The notes under the pieces: model-generated
What the model saw: only the letters and a program-made list of their open reading frames with translations
Databases searched by the model: none
What the model was told of the DNA's origin: nothing
Made by a program: the position numbers and the translations under genes
In this document: positions 9,283 to 18,991 of the stretch, piece after piece
How positions within the stretch are numbered: the stretch's first letter is position 1
How the letters are laid out: each line of letters begins with the position of its first letter
Origin: an uncultured Prevotella sp.
Lineage (GTDB): Bacteria; Bacteroidota; Bacteroidia; Bacteroidales; Bacteroidaceae
Length of the DNA stretch: 64,000 nt
Assembly: GCA_900770395.1 (NCBI GenBank)
Contig: CAAGKM010000024.1
Location: 124,001-188,000, forward strand
Direction of reading: 5' to 3'

Positions 9283-9951
9283 ATGGCAAAATTTGATAAG
9301 CTTGCCGTAATGGCAAAGATTGGTGAGACGGGTATGGTGCCTGTGTTCTACCACAAGGATGCTGAGGTTGCAAAGAAGGTGATTAAGGCATGCTACGACG
9401 GTGGTGTGCGTGCTTTTGAGTTTACAAACCGTGGCGACTTCGCACAGGAAGTGTTTGCCGAGTGTGTTAAGTTTGCTGCAAAGGAGTGCCCTGAGCTGGC
9501 TCTCGGTATCGGCAGCGTTGTCGACGCTCCCACGGCAGCCATGTATCTGCAGCTTGGTGCCAACTTCGTGGTTGGTCCTCTCTTTAATCCAGACATTGCA
9601 GTGGTGTGCAACCGCCGTTGCGTGACTTACTGTCCTGGATGCCTCACACCATCAGAGATAGGCAAGGCTCAGGAGGTTGGTTGTGACTTCACAAAGGTGT
9701 TCCCTGGCGATGTTGTTGGTTCTAACCTCATCAAGGGACTTATGGCTCCAATGCCATGGTCAAAGATTATGGTTACTGGCGGTGTGGCTCCTGAGAAGGA
9801 CAACCTCACCGGATGGTTCAAGGCTGGTGTTTACTGCGTAGGTATGGGCAGCAAGCTCTTTCCAAAGGATAAGGTGGCAGCCGAGGACTGGGCATACGTT
9901 ACCAGCAAGTGCCGTGAGTGTCTTGACATTATCAAAGAAATCCGTGGTTAA
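9283..9951 (+). CDS. eda: KDPG/KHG aldolase
   Basis: A 222-residue class I aldolase of the Eda family that splits 2-keto-3-deoxy-6-phosphogluconate into pyruvate and glyceraldehyde 3-phosphate. The Schiff-base lysine is expected at Lys138 in FTKVFPGDVVG; the general-base Glu is in the FEFTNRGDF segment; SAD-like substrate loops VVGPLFNPDI and GVYCVGMGSKLF are present. It completes the lower branch from galacturonate begun by uxaC and uxaA, with kdgK directly upstream. Confidence 0.93.
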   Translation: MAKFDKLAVMAKIGETGMVPVFYHKDAEVAKKVIKACYDGGVRAFEFTNRGDFAQEVFAECVKFAAKECPELALGIGSVVDAPTAAMYLQLGANFVVGPLFNPDIAVVCNRRCVTYCPGCLTPSEIGKAQEVGCDFTKVFPGDVVGSNLIKGLMAPMPWSKIMVTGGVAPEKDNLTGWFKAGVYCVGMGSKLFPKDKVAAEDWAYVTSKCRECLDIIKEIRG

Positions 9952-9968
9952 TCCTTTTCCCGATATTC

Positions 9969-12900
9969 GTGGTTAAGGTTACACCACTATATGAATTTAT
10001 AGCAAAAGACTCTCTGTGGTTGCTTGCCGCAGTGAGTCTTTTGTTGTTTTCATCATGTACAGGCCGTGAGAGCGGTGGAGCTGACATGATGAACGACAGT
10101 GCATACGCCTTTTATTACCGCAACCGTGACTCAGTGGTGGCTTATGCGCATAAGGCAATGGCTTTGTCGCAACATAATAGTTACAGTGATGGTGAAGCCG
10201 AGGCTCTTAACCATTTGGCTTTTACTGATATATGTAAACTCGATTTCAATAAAGCCCAGCAACGGCTCGACAGTGCTGTGAAAATCACAGACAACCAACT
10301 GGAGATTATGACGGCATATGTGCAGAAGATGCATATTGACAGGCTACTGTCAAGAAACCGCGATTTCTACACTCACCGCGAGAAGGCGGATGCCTGTCAT
10401 AGGCGTATCAATGAGGAAAAAGATTTGCTCACTCCACGGCAGCAGAAACGCAGGATTTATGTGGAGAGTGAATATAATATGGTGTGTGCCGGTTACTATA
10501 ATGTCTTGGGACAAGGCGAGAAGGCACTCCGACAACTTCAGTCAATCAACAGTTATGGTGAGATAAGACAGGATACTGCCCAGTATCTTAAATATGTATG
10601 TATGCTGAATGCCCGTGGCATAAATTATGACACCGCTCCAGAGGCTGTGGGAGCACGCTTCTCTGAGCTTGTCAACTGCTTGGGGCTGTCGCGCAAACAG
10701 GATTATATTTGTATGGCATCAATGGCGATGCTGCGTATTGGCGAATATTTATTGATGCCGCAAATGCTGCAATATCTTGAGTCTGTGAAGAGTGCAGGTA
10801 TAACGTATATTAATCCTAACGGTTTGGAAGACCGGTATATTGCTGCATGGAACACTGAGACAGCATTGCTGAACTTTGAGCAATATGGTGATGATTTTCA
10901 TACGGCTGAGGCTTATTTGCACTTGGCGACATGCTGCATAGAGCTACAAGAGTATAATGCTGCCATTGACTGTCTCGACCGTGTCATGACATTGAAGAAC
11001 ATCCAGCAGGTGCGGTCGCTGATGGCAGACATTCATGAGCAATATTCAGTGGCGTTCTCTGCTCTTGACAATAAACAGCAAAGCGATTATCACCGCAACC
11101 TTTTCCTCGACTTTCGGGAGGAAACACGTCAGGACCGCTATTTTGAGTCAAGAGCCGAGCAGCTCGACATCATGTCGGTGCAGCTCAATATTATGATTGC
11201 ATCGGTGATGATAGCAATTCTGATACTCGTATTCTTATTATATTATTTTAATAAGGTGTCGAAACGTGCAGGAAAAGACAGCGGAGTGACAGACATCCTT
11301 AAGTCGTTTGAGCTGTGGAAGAATGCAAGCGACGAAGAGAAAGCAAACCTGATTGAACAACAGGAGGAACTGCAGGAACAGTTGGAGGTTACAAGAATAA
11401 AACTGAGGAAAGGAGAGGAGGACAACCTTGAGGCACGGGCAAAATTGCAGATGATAGACAGCCTCATGCCGCTTATTGACCGCATGAGGCATGAGGTGAG
11501 GATGCTGAAGGAGCGTCATGAGACTGATGAACAGCAGAGTGAGCGCCGCAAATATATTGCAGAGCTTGCTGCTGAGATAGACCGCAATAATGCTGTGCTC
11601 ACCCGATGGATAGAGCTGCGCCAGGGCCAGTTGCGTCTTCACATTGAGACATTCCCGCTGCAGCCGCTATTTGACATGATGGAGAAAAACAAGAGCAGTT
11701 TTGCGGCAAAGGGAATAACGCTAAACGTAGTGCCTGCCACAAGTGTGGTAAAGGCTGACAGGGTGCTCACACTGTTCATGGTAAACACCCTTGCCGACAA
11801 TGCAAGGAAGTTCACGCCACGGGGCGGCACAGTGACCATCGACAGCATTGAGACCGACAGTTATGTGGAAATTGCTGTAACAGATACGGGTTGCGGACTC
11901 ACCAAGGCTGAGCGTGATACTATATTCACTCATAAAATCCATTCAGGTCATGGCTTTGGACTGCTCAACTGCCGTGGAATAATAGAGAAATACAAAAAGC
12001 TGAGCCGCCTGTTTACTCCTTGCACGCTTGGTGTTGAGAGCGGGCAGGGTAGTGGCAGCCGCTTCTATTTCCGCCTGCCGCGAGGAGTGGTGAGGATGAT
12101 AGTTGCATTGATGACATTGTGCACGTTGGCTGTAGAAAGTATAAATGCAGAGAACCATAACGGCAACATCAGCAATGCGCGTCGCTATGCCGACAGCGCA
12201 TACTACAGCAACATTGCAGCCACATACCAGAAGACAATAATGTTCTCTGACTCATGCCGAAAATATCTCAATGCGGCAGTGACGGCAGGAAGCACAACGG
12301 CTACAGGAAAGAGAAAGCCAATGCTGAGAGATGACGACGGCAGTGTTGTGACGCCTGAGATACAATGGTTCCGTGACAGTGTCGGCATCGACTTCAACGT
12401 AATTCTCGATATACGCAATGAGACAGCTGTGGCTGCACTTGCACTGCACGATTGGCGGCTCTACGACTATAACAACCGCATATACACCCAGCTGTTTCAG
12501 GAGATGTCGGCTGACAACACGTTAGGACAATACTTCCGCATGGTGGAACGTCAGCAGACTAACAAGAACGTGACAATAATCATGCTTGTCTTGGTGCTGA
12601 TAATGATTCTGCCGGCATACTATTTCCTGTTCTACCGAAAGCGGTTGATGCTGAAGCGTGAGCAACGGAAATTAAAAAGTATAGAGATAGACAAGTTGAA
12701 AGAAGAAGATACCGCAGGTAAGAATGCCATACGTGACGAGAATGAGATTCTTGCTGACGAGTGCCGCCTCATGGAGAACACTCTGGCGGAGCTGCATATA
12801 AGCAACAGCGTTCTTGACAACAGCCTCTCAACCATCAAGCATGAGACAATGTATTATCCGAGCCGCATAGCGCAGATGCTTGAGAAGGACAAAGATACTG

Positions 12901-13313
12901 ACATTGCCGCTCTGGATGAGCTGGTGAATTATTACCGCAACATATACGCCATGCTTGGAATGCAGGCACGCAGTCAGACAAGCCGCAGTTTCATGCAGGT
13001 GCGGCACATACGTCTTGCAGACATCCTGCCTCAGGTGCCGGGCAATGTTTTCGTAATTGCCGACAAGGCAATGCTGGAATATCTGTTCCGTATGCTGCGT
13101 CGGCAAAACAGGGATGCGGAATTTTGTCCAGAGGTGTATACTGACAGGCAAAGTGTGATTATAACCACAAATGGCTCATTTACTAACTCCACCGACTATA
13201 TGCTTTGTCGGCAGATACTGCGTGAGCATGGCGAGGCAACTGCACACCGTGCCTGCGGAATAAGATGCGATGAGGGAAAAATCATCGTAACTCTTAGGGG
13301 ATATGTTAAGTGA
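9969..13313 (+). CDS. Two-part membrane histidine kinase (DUF5112/DUF5113-like), lipoprotein-type N-terminus
   Basis: The 1114-residue protein, starting at GTG, opens with a hydrophobic lead and a lipobox-like LFSSC (Cys30). Residues about 35-400 are helical and TPR-like. A membrane helix follows (about 404-426), then a coiled coil, a possible phosphoacceptor His508 in RMRHEVRML, and an HATPase domain with N box VNTLADNARKF near 602, DTGCGLTKAE near 639 and GHGFGL near 660. A second signal-like hydrophobic stretch (about 707-725), a further extracytoplasmic segment, another membrane helix (about 867-890) and a coiled coil with His958 in STIKHETMYY lead to a degenerate ATPase-like tail. The Bacteroidetes names DUF5112/DUF5113 are from memory. 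It lies 17 bases after eda and directly before a response regulator, its likely partner. The start codon is uncertain. Confidence 0.75.
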   Translation: MVKVTPLYEFIAKDSLWLLAAVSLLLFSSCTGRESGGADMMNDSAYAFYYRNRDSVVAYAHKAMALSQHNSYSDGEAEALNHLAFTDICKLDFNKAQQRLDSAVKITDNQLEIMTAYVQKMHIDRLLSRNRDFYTHREKADACHRRINEEKDLLTPRQQKRRIYVESEYNMVCAGYYNVLGQGEKALRQLQSINSYGEIRQDTAQYLKYVCMLNARGINYDTAPEAVGARFSELVNCLGLSRKQDYICMASMAMLRIGEYLLMPQMLQYLESVKSAGITYINPNGLEDRYIAAWNTETALLNFEQYGDDFHTAEAYLHLATCCIELQEYNAAIDCLDRVMTLKNIQQVRSLMADIHEQYSVAFSALDNKQQSDYHRNLFLDFREETRQDRYFESRAEQLDIMSVQLNIMIASVMIAILILVFLLYYFNKVSKRAGKDSGVTDILKSFELWKNASDEEKANLIEQQEELQEQLEVTRIKLRKGEEDNLEARAKLQMIDSLMPLIDRMRHEVRMLKERHETDEQQSERRKYIAELAAEIDRNNAVLTRWIELRQGQLRLHIETFPLQPLFDMMEKNKSSFAAKGITLNVVPATSVVKADRVLTLFMVNTLADNARKFTPRGGTVTIDSIETDSYVEIAVTDTGCGLTKAERDTIFTHKIHSGHGFGLLNCRGIIEKYKKLSRLFTPCTLGVESGQGSGSRFYFRLPRGVVRMIVALMTLCTLAVESINAENHNGNISNARRYADSAYYSNIAATYQKTIMFSDSCRKYLNAAVTAGSTTATGKRKPMLRDDDGSVVTPEIQWFRDSVGIDFNVILDIRNETAVAALALHDWRLYDYNNRIYTQLFQEMSADNTLGQYFRMVERQQTNKNVTIIMLVLVLIMILPAYYFLFYRKRLMLKREQRKLKSIEIDKLKEEDTAGKNAIRDENEILADECRLMENTLAELHISNSVLDNSLSTIKHETMYYPSRIAQMLEKDKDTDIAALDELVNYYRNIYAMLGMQARSQTSRSFMQVRHIRLADILPQVPGNVFVIADKAMLEYLFRMLRRQNRDAEFCPEVYTDRQSVIITTNGSFTNSTDYMLCRQILREHGEATAHRACGIRCDEGKIIVTLRGYVK

Positions 13314-13338
13314 GGAGTGAAGAACGAAGAGTGAAGAT
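13310..13338. repeat. Heptamer repeat GTGAAGA-type after the kinase gene
   Basis: Overlapping the kinase stop codon, four 7-base units (GTGAGGA, GTGAAGA, ACGAAGA, GTGAAGA) follow each other without a gap. The downstream 13340-13370 segment is partly complementary, so a weak hairpin may form. Same unit family as at 3154-3200. Confidence 0.6.
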
Positions 13339-13416
13339 TTCCCATTCCTCTTATAACTCTTACTGTTCCTAACAAAAAGATTAATAAATAATAAATACAA
13401 AATAATAAATACAGAC

Positions 13417-14148
13417 ATGGAATTACAACCGTTTAAAGTGATAATAGTAGAGGATGTGCCTCTTGAGCTGAAAGGCACGGAGGGAATATTGCGCAATGAT
13501 ATTCCTGAGGCTGAGATTATTGGAACAGCCGACAGTGAGCCGGCTTACTGGAAACTGATGCGTGAGCAGCTGCCTCAGCTTGTGCTGCTCGACCTTGGAC
13601 TTGGGGGAAGCACCACCGTGGGCGTGGAGATATGCCGTCAGACAAAGGAGAAATACAAAGATATAAAGGTGCTGATATTCACAGGTGAGATTTTAAATGA
13701 GAAGCTGTGGGTGGATGTGCTCGACGCCGGTGCCGACGGCATAATACTCAAGAGCGGTGAGATGCTCACCCGCAATGATGTGTCGGGCGTTATGGGAGGC
13801 AAGCGTCTGGTGTTCAATCAGCCAATCCTGAAGAAAATCATCGACCGCTTCACTCATAGCGTAAGCTGTATGGTGGCTCAGCAGGAGTCGCTCATCGACT
13901 ATGAGATTGACGAGTACGACGAGCGTTTCCTGCGTCATCTTGCATTGGGTTATACAAAAGAACAGATATCCAATCTTCGTGGAATGCCTTTTGGAGTGAA
14001 GAGTCTGGAGAAGCGGCAGAACGAGCTTGTGCAAAAACTCTTCCCCAACGGCAATGGCGGTATGGGTGTGAATGCCACCCGGCTTGTGGTGCGTGCCCTG
14101 CAACTGCATATCATCGACATAGACAATCTTAGTCCCGATGAGGAATAA
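13417..14148 (+). CDS. Response regulator with receiver and LuxR-like DNA-binding domain
   Basis: A 243-residue response regulator. The receiver domain (about 5-125) has the acidic pair in VEDVP, the phospho-acceptor Asp59 in VLLDLGLGG and the conserved Lys112 in GIILKSGE. A variable linker (about 125-165) leads to a LuxR/GerE-like helix-turn-helix (LRHLALGYTKEQISNL, then VKSLEKRQNELVQKLF). It follows the large membrane kinase after 103 bases and is its probable partner. The stop codon overlaps the start of the next membrane gene by 11 bases, so the two are translated together. Confidence 0.85.
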   Translation: MELQPFKVIIVEDVPLELKGTEGILRNDIPEAEIIGTADSEPAYWKLMREQLPQLVLLDLGLGGSTTVGVEICRQTKEKYKDIKVLIFTGEILNEKLWVDVLDAGADGIILKSGEMLTRNDVSGVMGGKRLVFNQPILKKIIDRFTHSVSCMVAQQESLIDYEIDEYDERFLRHLALGYTKEQISNLRGMPFGVKSLEKRQNELVQKLFPNGNGGMGVNATRLVVRALQLHIIDIDNLSPDEE

Positions 14149-14734
14149 CCGTATATATACATATCTGTTAGCCTCTTTGTGCTGGGCATTGGTGACGGTG
14201 GTAATCCTGTCATGGATTCTTGGCGCCCTCTTTCCCGAGAGCGGCATCCGCACTATGCTTAGCGGTGAGGCTATACGCTGGCTGTGCAGCCGTTTTGTGC
14301 AGTTCTGCTCTTCACCGTTGTTGGTGTGGCTGTTGCTGTTGGCAATGTCGGCAGGTGTATTCCGTTGCTCCGGCATCCTTGAGCCGTCACGCATACTCAA
14401 AGAAAAACGTCGCATGGCTGTTGCAGGCTCATTGTTTGTCACAGTGCTGTTTCTCATTATAACCGCCCTGCTCACGCTCGTGCCCCATGCTGTGTTGCTC
14501 AGTGCCGTGGGCAGCCTGTGGCATTCGCCGTTCAGCTCGATAGCCGTTCCGCTTGTCGCCTTTTATTTGTTTGCTGTGTCAGCCGTGTTTGGCATTGCAG
14601 TCAGCCGTTTCCGCTCCTTTGCCCAGATAGCTTATGCCCTTAGTCAGGGCATAAGCCATGCCGCACCGATAATTGTGTTGTTTATCGCCGCGTCAGTGTT
14701 TGTAAATATTGTGAGATACGTGTTTTTTGCCTGA
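14138..14734 (+). CDS. Polytopic membrane protein, weakly AbgT-like
   Basis: A 198-residue protein with about five hydrophobic segments (about 9-29, 59-78, 94-117, 127-155 and 173-195). The segment GIRTMLSGEAIRWLCSRF followed by a membrane helix recalls the N-terminal half of AbgT-type transporters, but the protein is less than half that length, so a transport function is only a suggestion. It overlaps the response regulator gene by 11 bases, which places it in the same operon as the two-component system. It might be a membrane partner or a target of that system. I do not recognise a catalytic motif. Confidence 0.6.
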   Translation: MRNNRIYTYLLASLCWALVTVVILSWILGALFPESGIRTMLSGEAIRWLCSRFVQFCSSPLLVWLLLLAMSAGVFRCSGILEPSRILKEKRRMAVAGSLFVTVLFLIITALLTLVPHAVLLSAVGSLWHSPFSSIAVPLVAFYLFAVSAVFGIAVSRFRSFAQIAYALSQGISHAAPIIVLFIAASVFVNIVRYVFFA

Positions 14735-14757
14735 CAACTGCTGTCTCAGCCTGACCC

Positions 14758-17139
14758 TTACAACTCTATGCTCACCCTTGCATTAACCTGCCTGCCTGTG
14801 AGAAAGTTAGGCACGGCATACTGCTGGTTGGTGACATCGGTCACCCAGTAGTATGAGCTTACGTTGTTGATGCCGAAGAGATTAAGGCAGTCCACACCAA
14901 TCCAGATGTTTTTAATTACCTGTTTCTTCTTGCCCTCCTTCTCTCCAAGAGCAAGATAGCTCATACCGATGTCGGCACGTTTGTAGGCAGGTGCACGGAA
15001 AGGCATCGACTCCAGTCCTTTGTGTGGAGCTCCAAATGGCAGTCCGTCGGCAAAGGCGAGCTTCAGTGTCATCTTCCATCTTGTTGTGCCAGGGAAATAG
15101 TCGGTGAAGTGAAGGTTGGCTCCCCATCGCTGGTCGGTAGGTAGCGGAGTCTTTATGCCGTTTATGGTCTGCTGTGTCTTCATTATCGAGAATGTAAGCC
15201 ATGAGTCGGTGCCCGGCACAAACTCTCCGTAGAGCTTCAGATCAAGTCCCATTGCGTATCCGTCACACTGTTTGCTGGCATCGTATGTGATTTTCAGATT
15301 TTGCACGTTGTAGGGAATGAGGTTGTGCAGTTTTTTATAGTACGCCTCGGCTGTGAATTTAAATGGACGCTCGTTCATCTTGAAACGGTAGTCCATGGCT
15401 GCGATGAACTGCAGCGACTGCTGGCTCTTCACCTTAGGATTAAGTTCCACCACCGTCCTGCCGTTTTGTGTCACAGTGTCTCGCAGTTCCTTGTAAAATG
15501 GTGTCTGATAATACAATCCTGTGGCGAGGCGCAGTGTCATGTCCTGACATCTTGCAGGGATGATGGCGAGCGACAGGCGTGGTGACACAATGGTCTCACG
15601 GTTGTAGCTCCAGTGACTCATGCGCAGTCCATAGTTCAGAGTCCAGTGTGTGCCGCCCTCATTGCCCGATGTCCATCTGTATGTGTCCTGAACATAACCC
15701 TCAATGCGGTTGCTGCTCAGTTTGTTGCTCGATGCAAGTGAGTAGATGAGGTCAAGACGGTCGGGAGAGTGGGGAATATTATATCCACTGGAGTCGCGCA
15801 TCTCGTATTCACGGGAGTTCTCTTTTATGTCCTCCCATTTTACGGTCACACCCACCTCACTCTGATGTCGTCCCCACTTGTGGTTAGCCATGAGTTTAAG
15901 GCTCTGCATGTTGGATGTCAGGTAGTTGCGGGCATGCTCGTGGTATGTTCCCACACCGAGATGCTCGCTACTCTGAGTGTCGTCCAGCCAGTACTGTCCC
16001 TGTATGTCGTAAGTCTCCTTCTCTTTGCTGTGGAAAGCTGAGACAATAAGCTTTGCGCTTGTCTTGTCGTTAAACTTATGCTCTATTCCCATTGTTCCGA
16101 AAAGAGTGCGGAACACGTCTTTCTCCTGACCGTCGAAATACACTCTGAACGACTTCACATCCTCCATCGTTCCAAACGACGTCTCACGTGATGACGGTAT
16201 AAAGTTATAATGATTCTCACTTATGTCGCCTATGAAGTCAATCTTCCAGCGTTTGTTTGGCGTATAGGTGATATATGTTTGATAGTCAAGGAAATTTGGC
16301 TTGTATTCGCCTTGGGTGTCGAGTGAGCCGAGCAGGTTGCGGTTGGTCTTGTAGCGCAGTCCGTGGCTCATTGTGAATTTCTTCGTCTTCACTGCCGCGT
16401 ATGCGCTTGCGCCGAGCAGTGAAGCCTCAAAGCGTGCCTCATTCTTCTTTGGCAGCTTATACTTAATGTCGAGTGCCGACGACATCTTGTCGCCGTAGCG
16501 TGCCTCAAAGCCTCCTGTCGAGAATGCCACGCTCTCCACCATGTCGGCATTTATCACGCTCAGTCCCTCCTGCTGACCGCTGTTGACGAGCATTGGGCGG
16601 TACATCTCCACATTATTTATATATACGGAGTTCTCGTTGAACGAACCGCCACGCACATTGTATTGCGATGACAGCTCATTATGGCTTGACACTCCTGCCT
16701 GCTGCTGAATCATGTCCTCCACGGCATTGCCCGTGCTGCTTGGAGTCTGCTTCATGTCCTTTACATCAAGCTGCTCAGTGCCGCCGGTCTGTCGCCTTTT
16801 CTCGGTTACAACAACCTCGCCGAGCGCAGCCATAGAGGGCAGTGTCACCTCAATGTTCATCTTTCCCCGCGGCCGTCTCAACACACGTTTGCGTGAGGCA
16901 TAACCCACCATCGAGAACTTCACCACCACAGAGTCGGCAGACTTCAGCGTGATGCTGAAATTACCCTTAAGGTTTGTCATTGCCACTTTTCCCTGCTCCA
17001 CGCAACTCACCGTTGCAAGTTCTATCGGGTTACGCTCCTCATCAACAACACGGCCGGTGATGGTCACCGTCTGCGCCTTCGCCGTTATACCTATTAATAT
17101 AAATAAGGTGGATATAATATTTCTCATCTGAATTTTCAT
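14758..17139 (-). CDS. TonB-dependent outer-membrane receptor with carboxypeptidase-regulatory-like N-terminal domain
   Basis: A 793-residue outer-membrane receptor. A signal peptide (about 1-22) precedes a carboxypeptidase-regulatory-like beta-sandwich (VTITGRVVDEERNPIELATVSC, about 24-105), a TonB-box-like GEVVVTE near 112, a plug domain (SSTGNAVEDMIQQQAGVSS, NVRGGSFNENSVYINNVEMYRPML, about 133-200) and a 22-strand-type barrel to the end (VNARVSIEL). No SusD partner is encoded next to it, so it is probably not a classical glycan SusC; iron complexes, peptides or cofactors are alternatives. It shares its strand with the C1B peptidase upstream, separated by that gene's terminator. Confidence 0.9.
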   Translation of the reverse strand: MKIQMRNIISTLFILIGITAKAQTVTITGRVVDEERNPIELATVSCVEQGKVAMTNLKGNFSITLKSADSVVVKFSMVGYASRKRVLRRPRGKMNIEVTLPSMAALGEVVVTEKRRQTGGTEQLDVKDMKQTPSSTGNAVEDMIQQQAGVSSHNELSSQYNVRGGSFNENSVYINNVEMYRPMLVNSGQQEGLSVINADMVESVAFSTGGFEARYGDKMSSALDIKYKLPKKNEARFEASLLGASAYAAVKTKKFTMSHGLRYKTNRNLLGSLDTQGEYKPNFLDYQTYITYTPNKRWKIDFIGDISENHYNFIPSSRETSFGTMEDVKSFRVYFDGQEKDVFRTLFGTMGIEHKFNDKTSAKLIVSAFHSKEKETYDIQGQYWLDDTQSSEHLGVGTYHEHARNYLTSNMQSLKLMANHKWGRHQSEVGVTVKWEDIKENSREYEMRDSSGYNIPHSPDRLDLIYSLASSNKLSSNRIEGYVQDTYRWTSGNEGGTHWTLNYGLRMSHWSYNRETIVSPRLSLAIIPARCQDMTLRLATGLYYQTPFYKELRDTVTQNGRTVVELNPKVKSQQSLQFIAAMDYRFKMNERPFKFTAEAYYKKLHNLIPYNVQNLKITYDASKQCDGYAMGLDLKLYGEFVPGTDSWLTFSIMKTQQTINGIKTPLPTDQRWGANLHFTDYFPGTTRWKMTLKLAFADGLPFGAPHKGLESMPFRAPAYKRADIGMSYLALGEKEGKKKQVIKNIWIGVDCLNLFGINNVSSYYWVTDVTNQQYAVPNFLTGRQVNARVSIEL

Positions 17140-17199
17140 TGTAATATATATAACGGACTTTACGGCGATTTATTATAAATCAATGTTTAGTTGGAAATA

Positions 17200-17233
17200 A
17201 AAATTAGGAGCTGACAGCAATCTGTCAACTCCT
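17200..17233 (-). terminator. Intrinsic terminator of the C1B peptidase gene
   Basis: Arms AGGAGCTGACAG (17206-17217) and CTGTCAACTCCT (17222-17233) pair with one mismatch around a 4-base loop; on the minus strand the hairpin is followed by a U-rich tract. Confidence 0.8.
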
Positions 17234-17238
17234 CACTA

Positions 17239-18645
17239 TTACAGGTCTTCCTGGAACAAAGGGTCGTCGGGTGTGAGCATTGTGGGCTTTTGCTCATATT
17301 CCTTGAGAAGATTCTCGGGAACATACTTCTTGTCAACCACAAGGCGGAACATATACTCATCAATCCAGCGGTCGGTCATTATCAGACATCCCTGCTGTCC
17401 CCATGCTGCTCCCCAGCTGTTCTCAACCTTCCATTTCACAGGATTGCCGTTGGCGTCGAGATCCACGGCAGTAAGTGTCATGGCATGTGTCGAGCCGCTG
17501 TCGAAAGTCATGATGCGCTGTGCCTTGTTCATCGGGAATGTTGTCCCGAAGAGCGCCTCATAGTCGAAGTTCTCCGTGTCGGCATAGCCACGTGTGCGGT
17601 CAAGACACTTGCCCACATCGTAAGAGCTGTACATCTTCTTGCCGTCCTTCAGTGCGGCTATTGCCATTTTCTTTATCTCGTCCATAGGCAGGTTGAGGTA
17701 TTTCCAGTTGTGCCCGTCGTATGTGTGGCGGTCATACTCCACCTCGTATGTCTTGTGGTAAGGATTACGCGGGTCGTTCATCACCATGATAAATGTGCCG
17801 TTGAGGTCGTCTGTGCCGACAATCTCCTTGTAGAATGACAGCGGAGTGTACTTTTTCTGAGTGCCGACAGTCTTACCGCTATTGTCCTTGTAGGCGTATG
17901 TGAACTCCTTCACCGGCTCACCGATGGTGAGCGACAGCATGCGATAGATTACCGACAGCATCTTGATCTTCTCATCTTTGATTGCAGCAGCCTTCTTGCC
18001 GTCGGCAACCATCTGGCGCAGCTGCAGTCCCTGCTCACGCAGCTTGCTGGCTATGAGGCGTGACATGCGGCTGGTGTTGTCGCTCTGTGTTGTCTCTGGC
18101 ATCACGCACTTTGGCACCAGACCATACTTGCGTGTGAGGTCAGACACTCCGCAGAATGTGCCGCCATCGTTGAGCGGACTCTTAAAGAGGAACTGCACGG
18201 TGCGGTCATCAAATGGTTTCTTGGCATTATCGATAACGCCTTGCAGGAACAAGTTTGCCTTCTCAAGCTGATCCCAGAAGAAAAGATATGCCTGTGAGAA
18301 CTCTATCTGCACGGAGTCTGGCTTGATATTGTAGTTGTTTCTAAGCACGTTCATGCCACTGAACATCCAACAGCGTCCGCTGCTCTTCTGGTCGGTGATG
18401 CTCTGCTTGGGAGTCTCCACGCTAAACTGCGTGTCAATCATCCCTGCGTTTGCGGCATTCTTCGCCAGATTGTCAATAGTGTTTGCCGCAATAGCATTGC
18501 GCAGAGCCTTGTCGGCACTGCCTGTCTGCTGCATTTTCTGAATCTGCTCAATGGTGGATGCGCTCAGTCCGCCGTCCTTTGTCTGTGCCGTAATTGTTGT
18601 AGCTGTCAACAATAATGCGGCAACAAAAAAATGTCTTTTTCTCAT
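17239..18645 (-). CDS. Secreted C1B family cysteine peptidase (bleomycin hydrolase/aminopeptidase C-like)
   Basis: A 468-residue protein with a signal peptide (about 1-20). The papain-like C1B triad is visible: QKSSGRCWMFSG with catalytic Cys92, HAMTLTAVDLD carrying the His, and KVENSWGAAWG carrying the Asn. Bleomycin hydrolase/PepC enzymes are cytosolic aminopeptidases in most bacteria; the exported version here is a type common in Bacteroidetes and would trim peptides in the periplasm. Monocistronic by its own terminator and promoter. Confidence 0.9.
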   Translation of the reverse strand: MRKRHFFVAALLLTATTITAQTKDGGLSASTIEQIQKMQQTGSADKALRNAIAANTIDNLAKNAANAGMIDTQFSVETPKQSITDQKSSGRCWMFSGMNVLRNNYNIKPDSVQIEFSQAYLFFWDQLEKANLFLQGVIDNAKKPFDDRTVQFLFKSPLNDGGTFCGVSDLTRKYGLVPKCVMPETTQSDNTSRMSRLIASKLREQGLQLRQMVADGKKAAAIKDEKIKMLSVIYRMLSLTIGEPVKEFTYAYKDNSGKTVGTQKKYTPLSFYKEIVGTDDLNGTFIMVMNDPRNPYHKTYEVEYDRHTYDGHNWKYLNLPMDEIKKMAIAALKDGKKMYSSYDVGKCLDRTRGYADTENFDYEALFGTTFPMNKAQRIMTFDSGSTHAMTLTAVDLDANGNPVKWKVENSWGAAWGQQGCLIMTDRWIDEYMFRLVVDKKYVPENLLKEYEQKPTMLTPDDPLFQEDL

Positions 18646-18928
18646 TTTATTTTAATGCATTATTTAGTTTTAGTTATTATTCAAAGTGCAAAGTTACTGC
18701 AAAAAATCGATTAAGCGAGTAAAACAAAATAAATTTATGTTTTTTTTGTTTTCGAGCGAGAGATTTTTATTCAAATCGAGAGCAGAACAAAATAAAAAAC
18801 GTAGTTTTAATATTTTTTATGCCGAGATGCAGCGTAACTTATGAAAAGTTCGAAAAAAATCAAGATACTTAAGATAAAATTTGAAAATGGCGAGGAAATA
18901 ATGTAGTTTTTCCGAAGTGATATTTCTA
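18646..18928. promoter_or_regulatory. Peptidase promoter region, AT-rich
   Basis: A minus-strand -7 box TAACTTTG (read as CAAAGTTA at 18689-18696) lies 44 bases before the peptidase start; its -33 box is unclear. The rest up to 18928 is very AT-rich without a credible gene. Confidence 0.55.
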
Positions 18929-18991
18929 TACAAAACTTTTGTACGGACATACAAAACCTTTGTACAGACATACAAAACCTTTGTATGAAAA
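18929..18991. repeat. 21-bp tandem repeat with palindromic core TACAAAAC(C/T)TTTGTA
   Basis: Three units begin at 18929, 18950 and 18971, exactly 21 bases apart. Each carries a near-perfect inverted repeat (TACAAA/TTTGTA) and a spacer of GGACA/AGACA type that decays in the third unit. It lies between the divergent peptidase and valS promoters. Confidence 0.85.
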
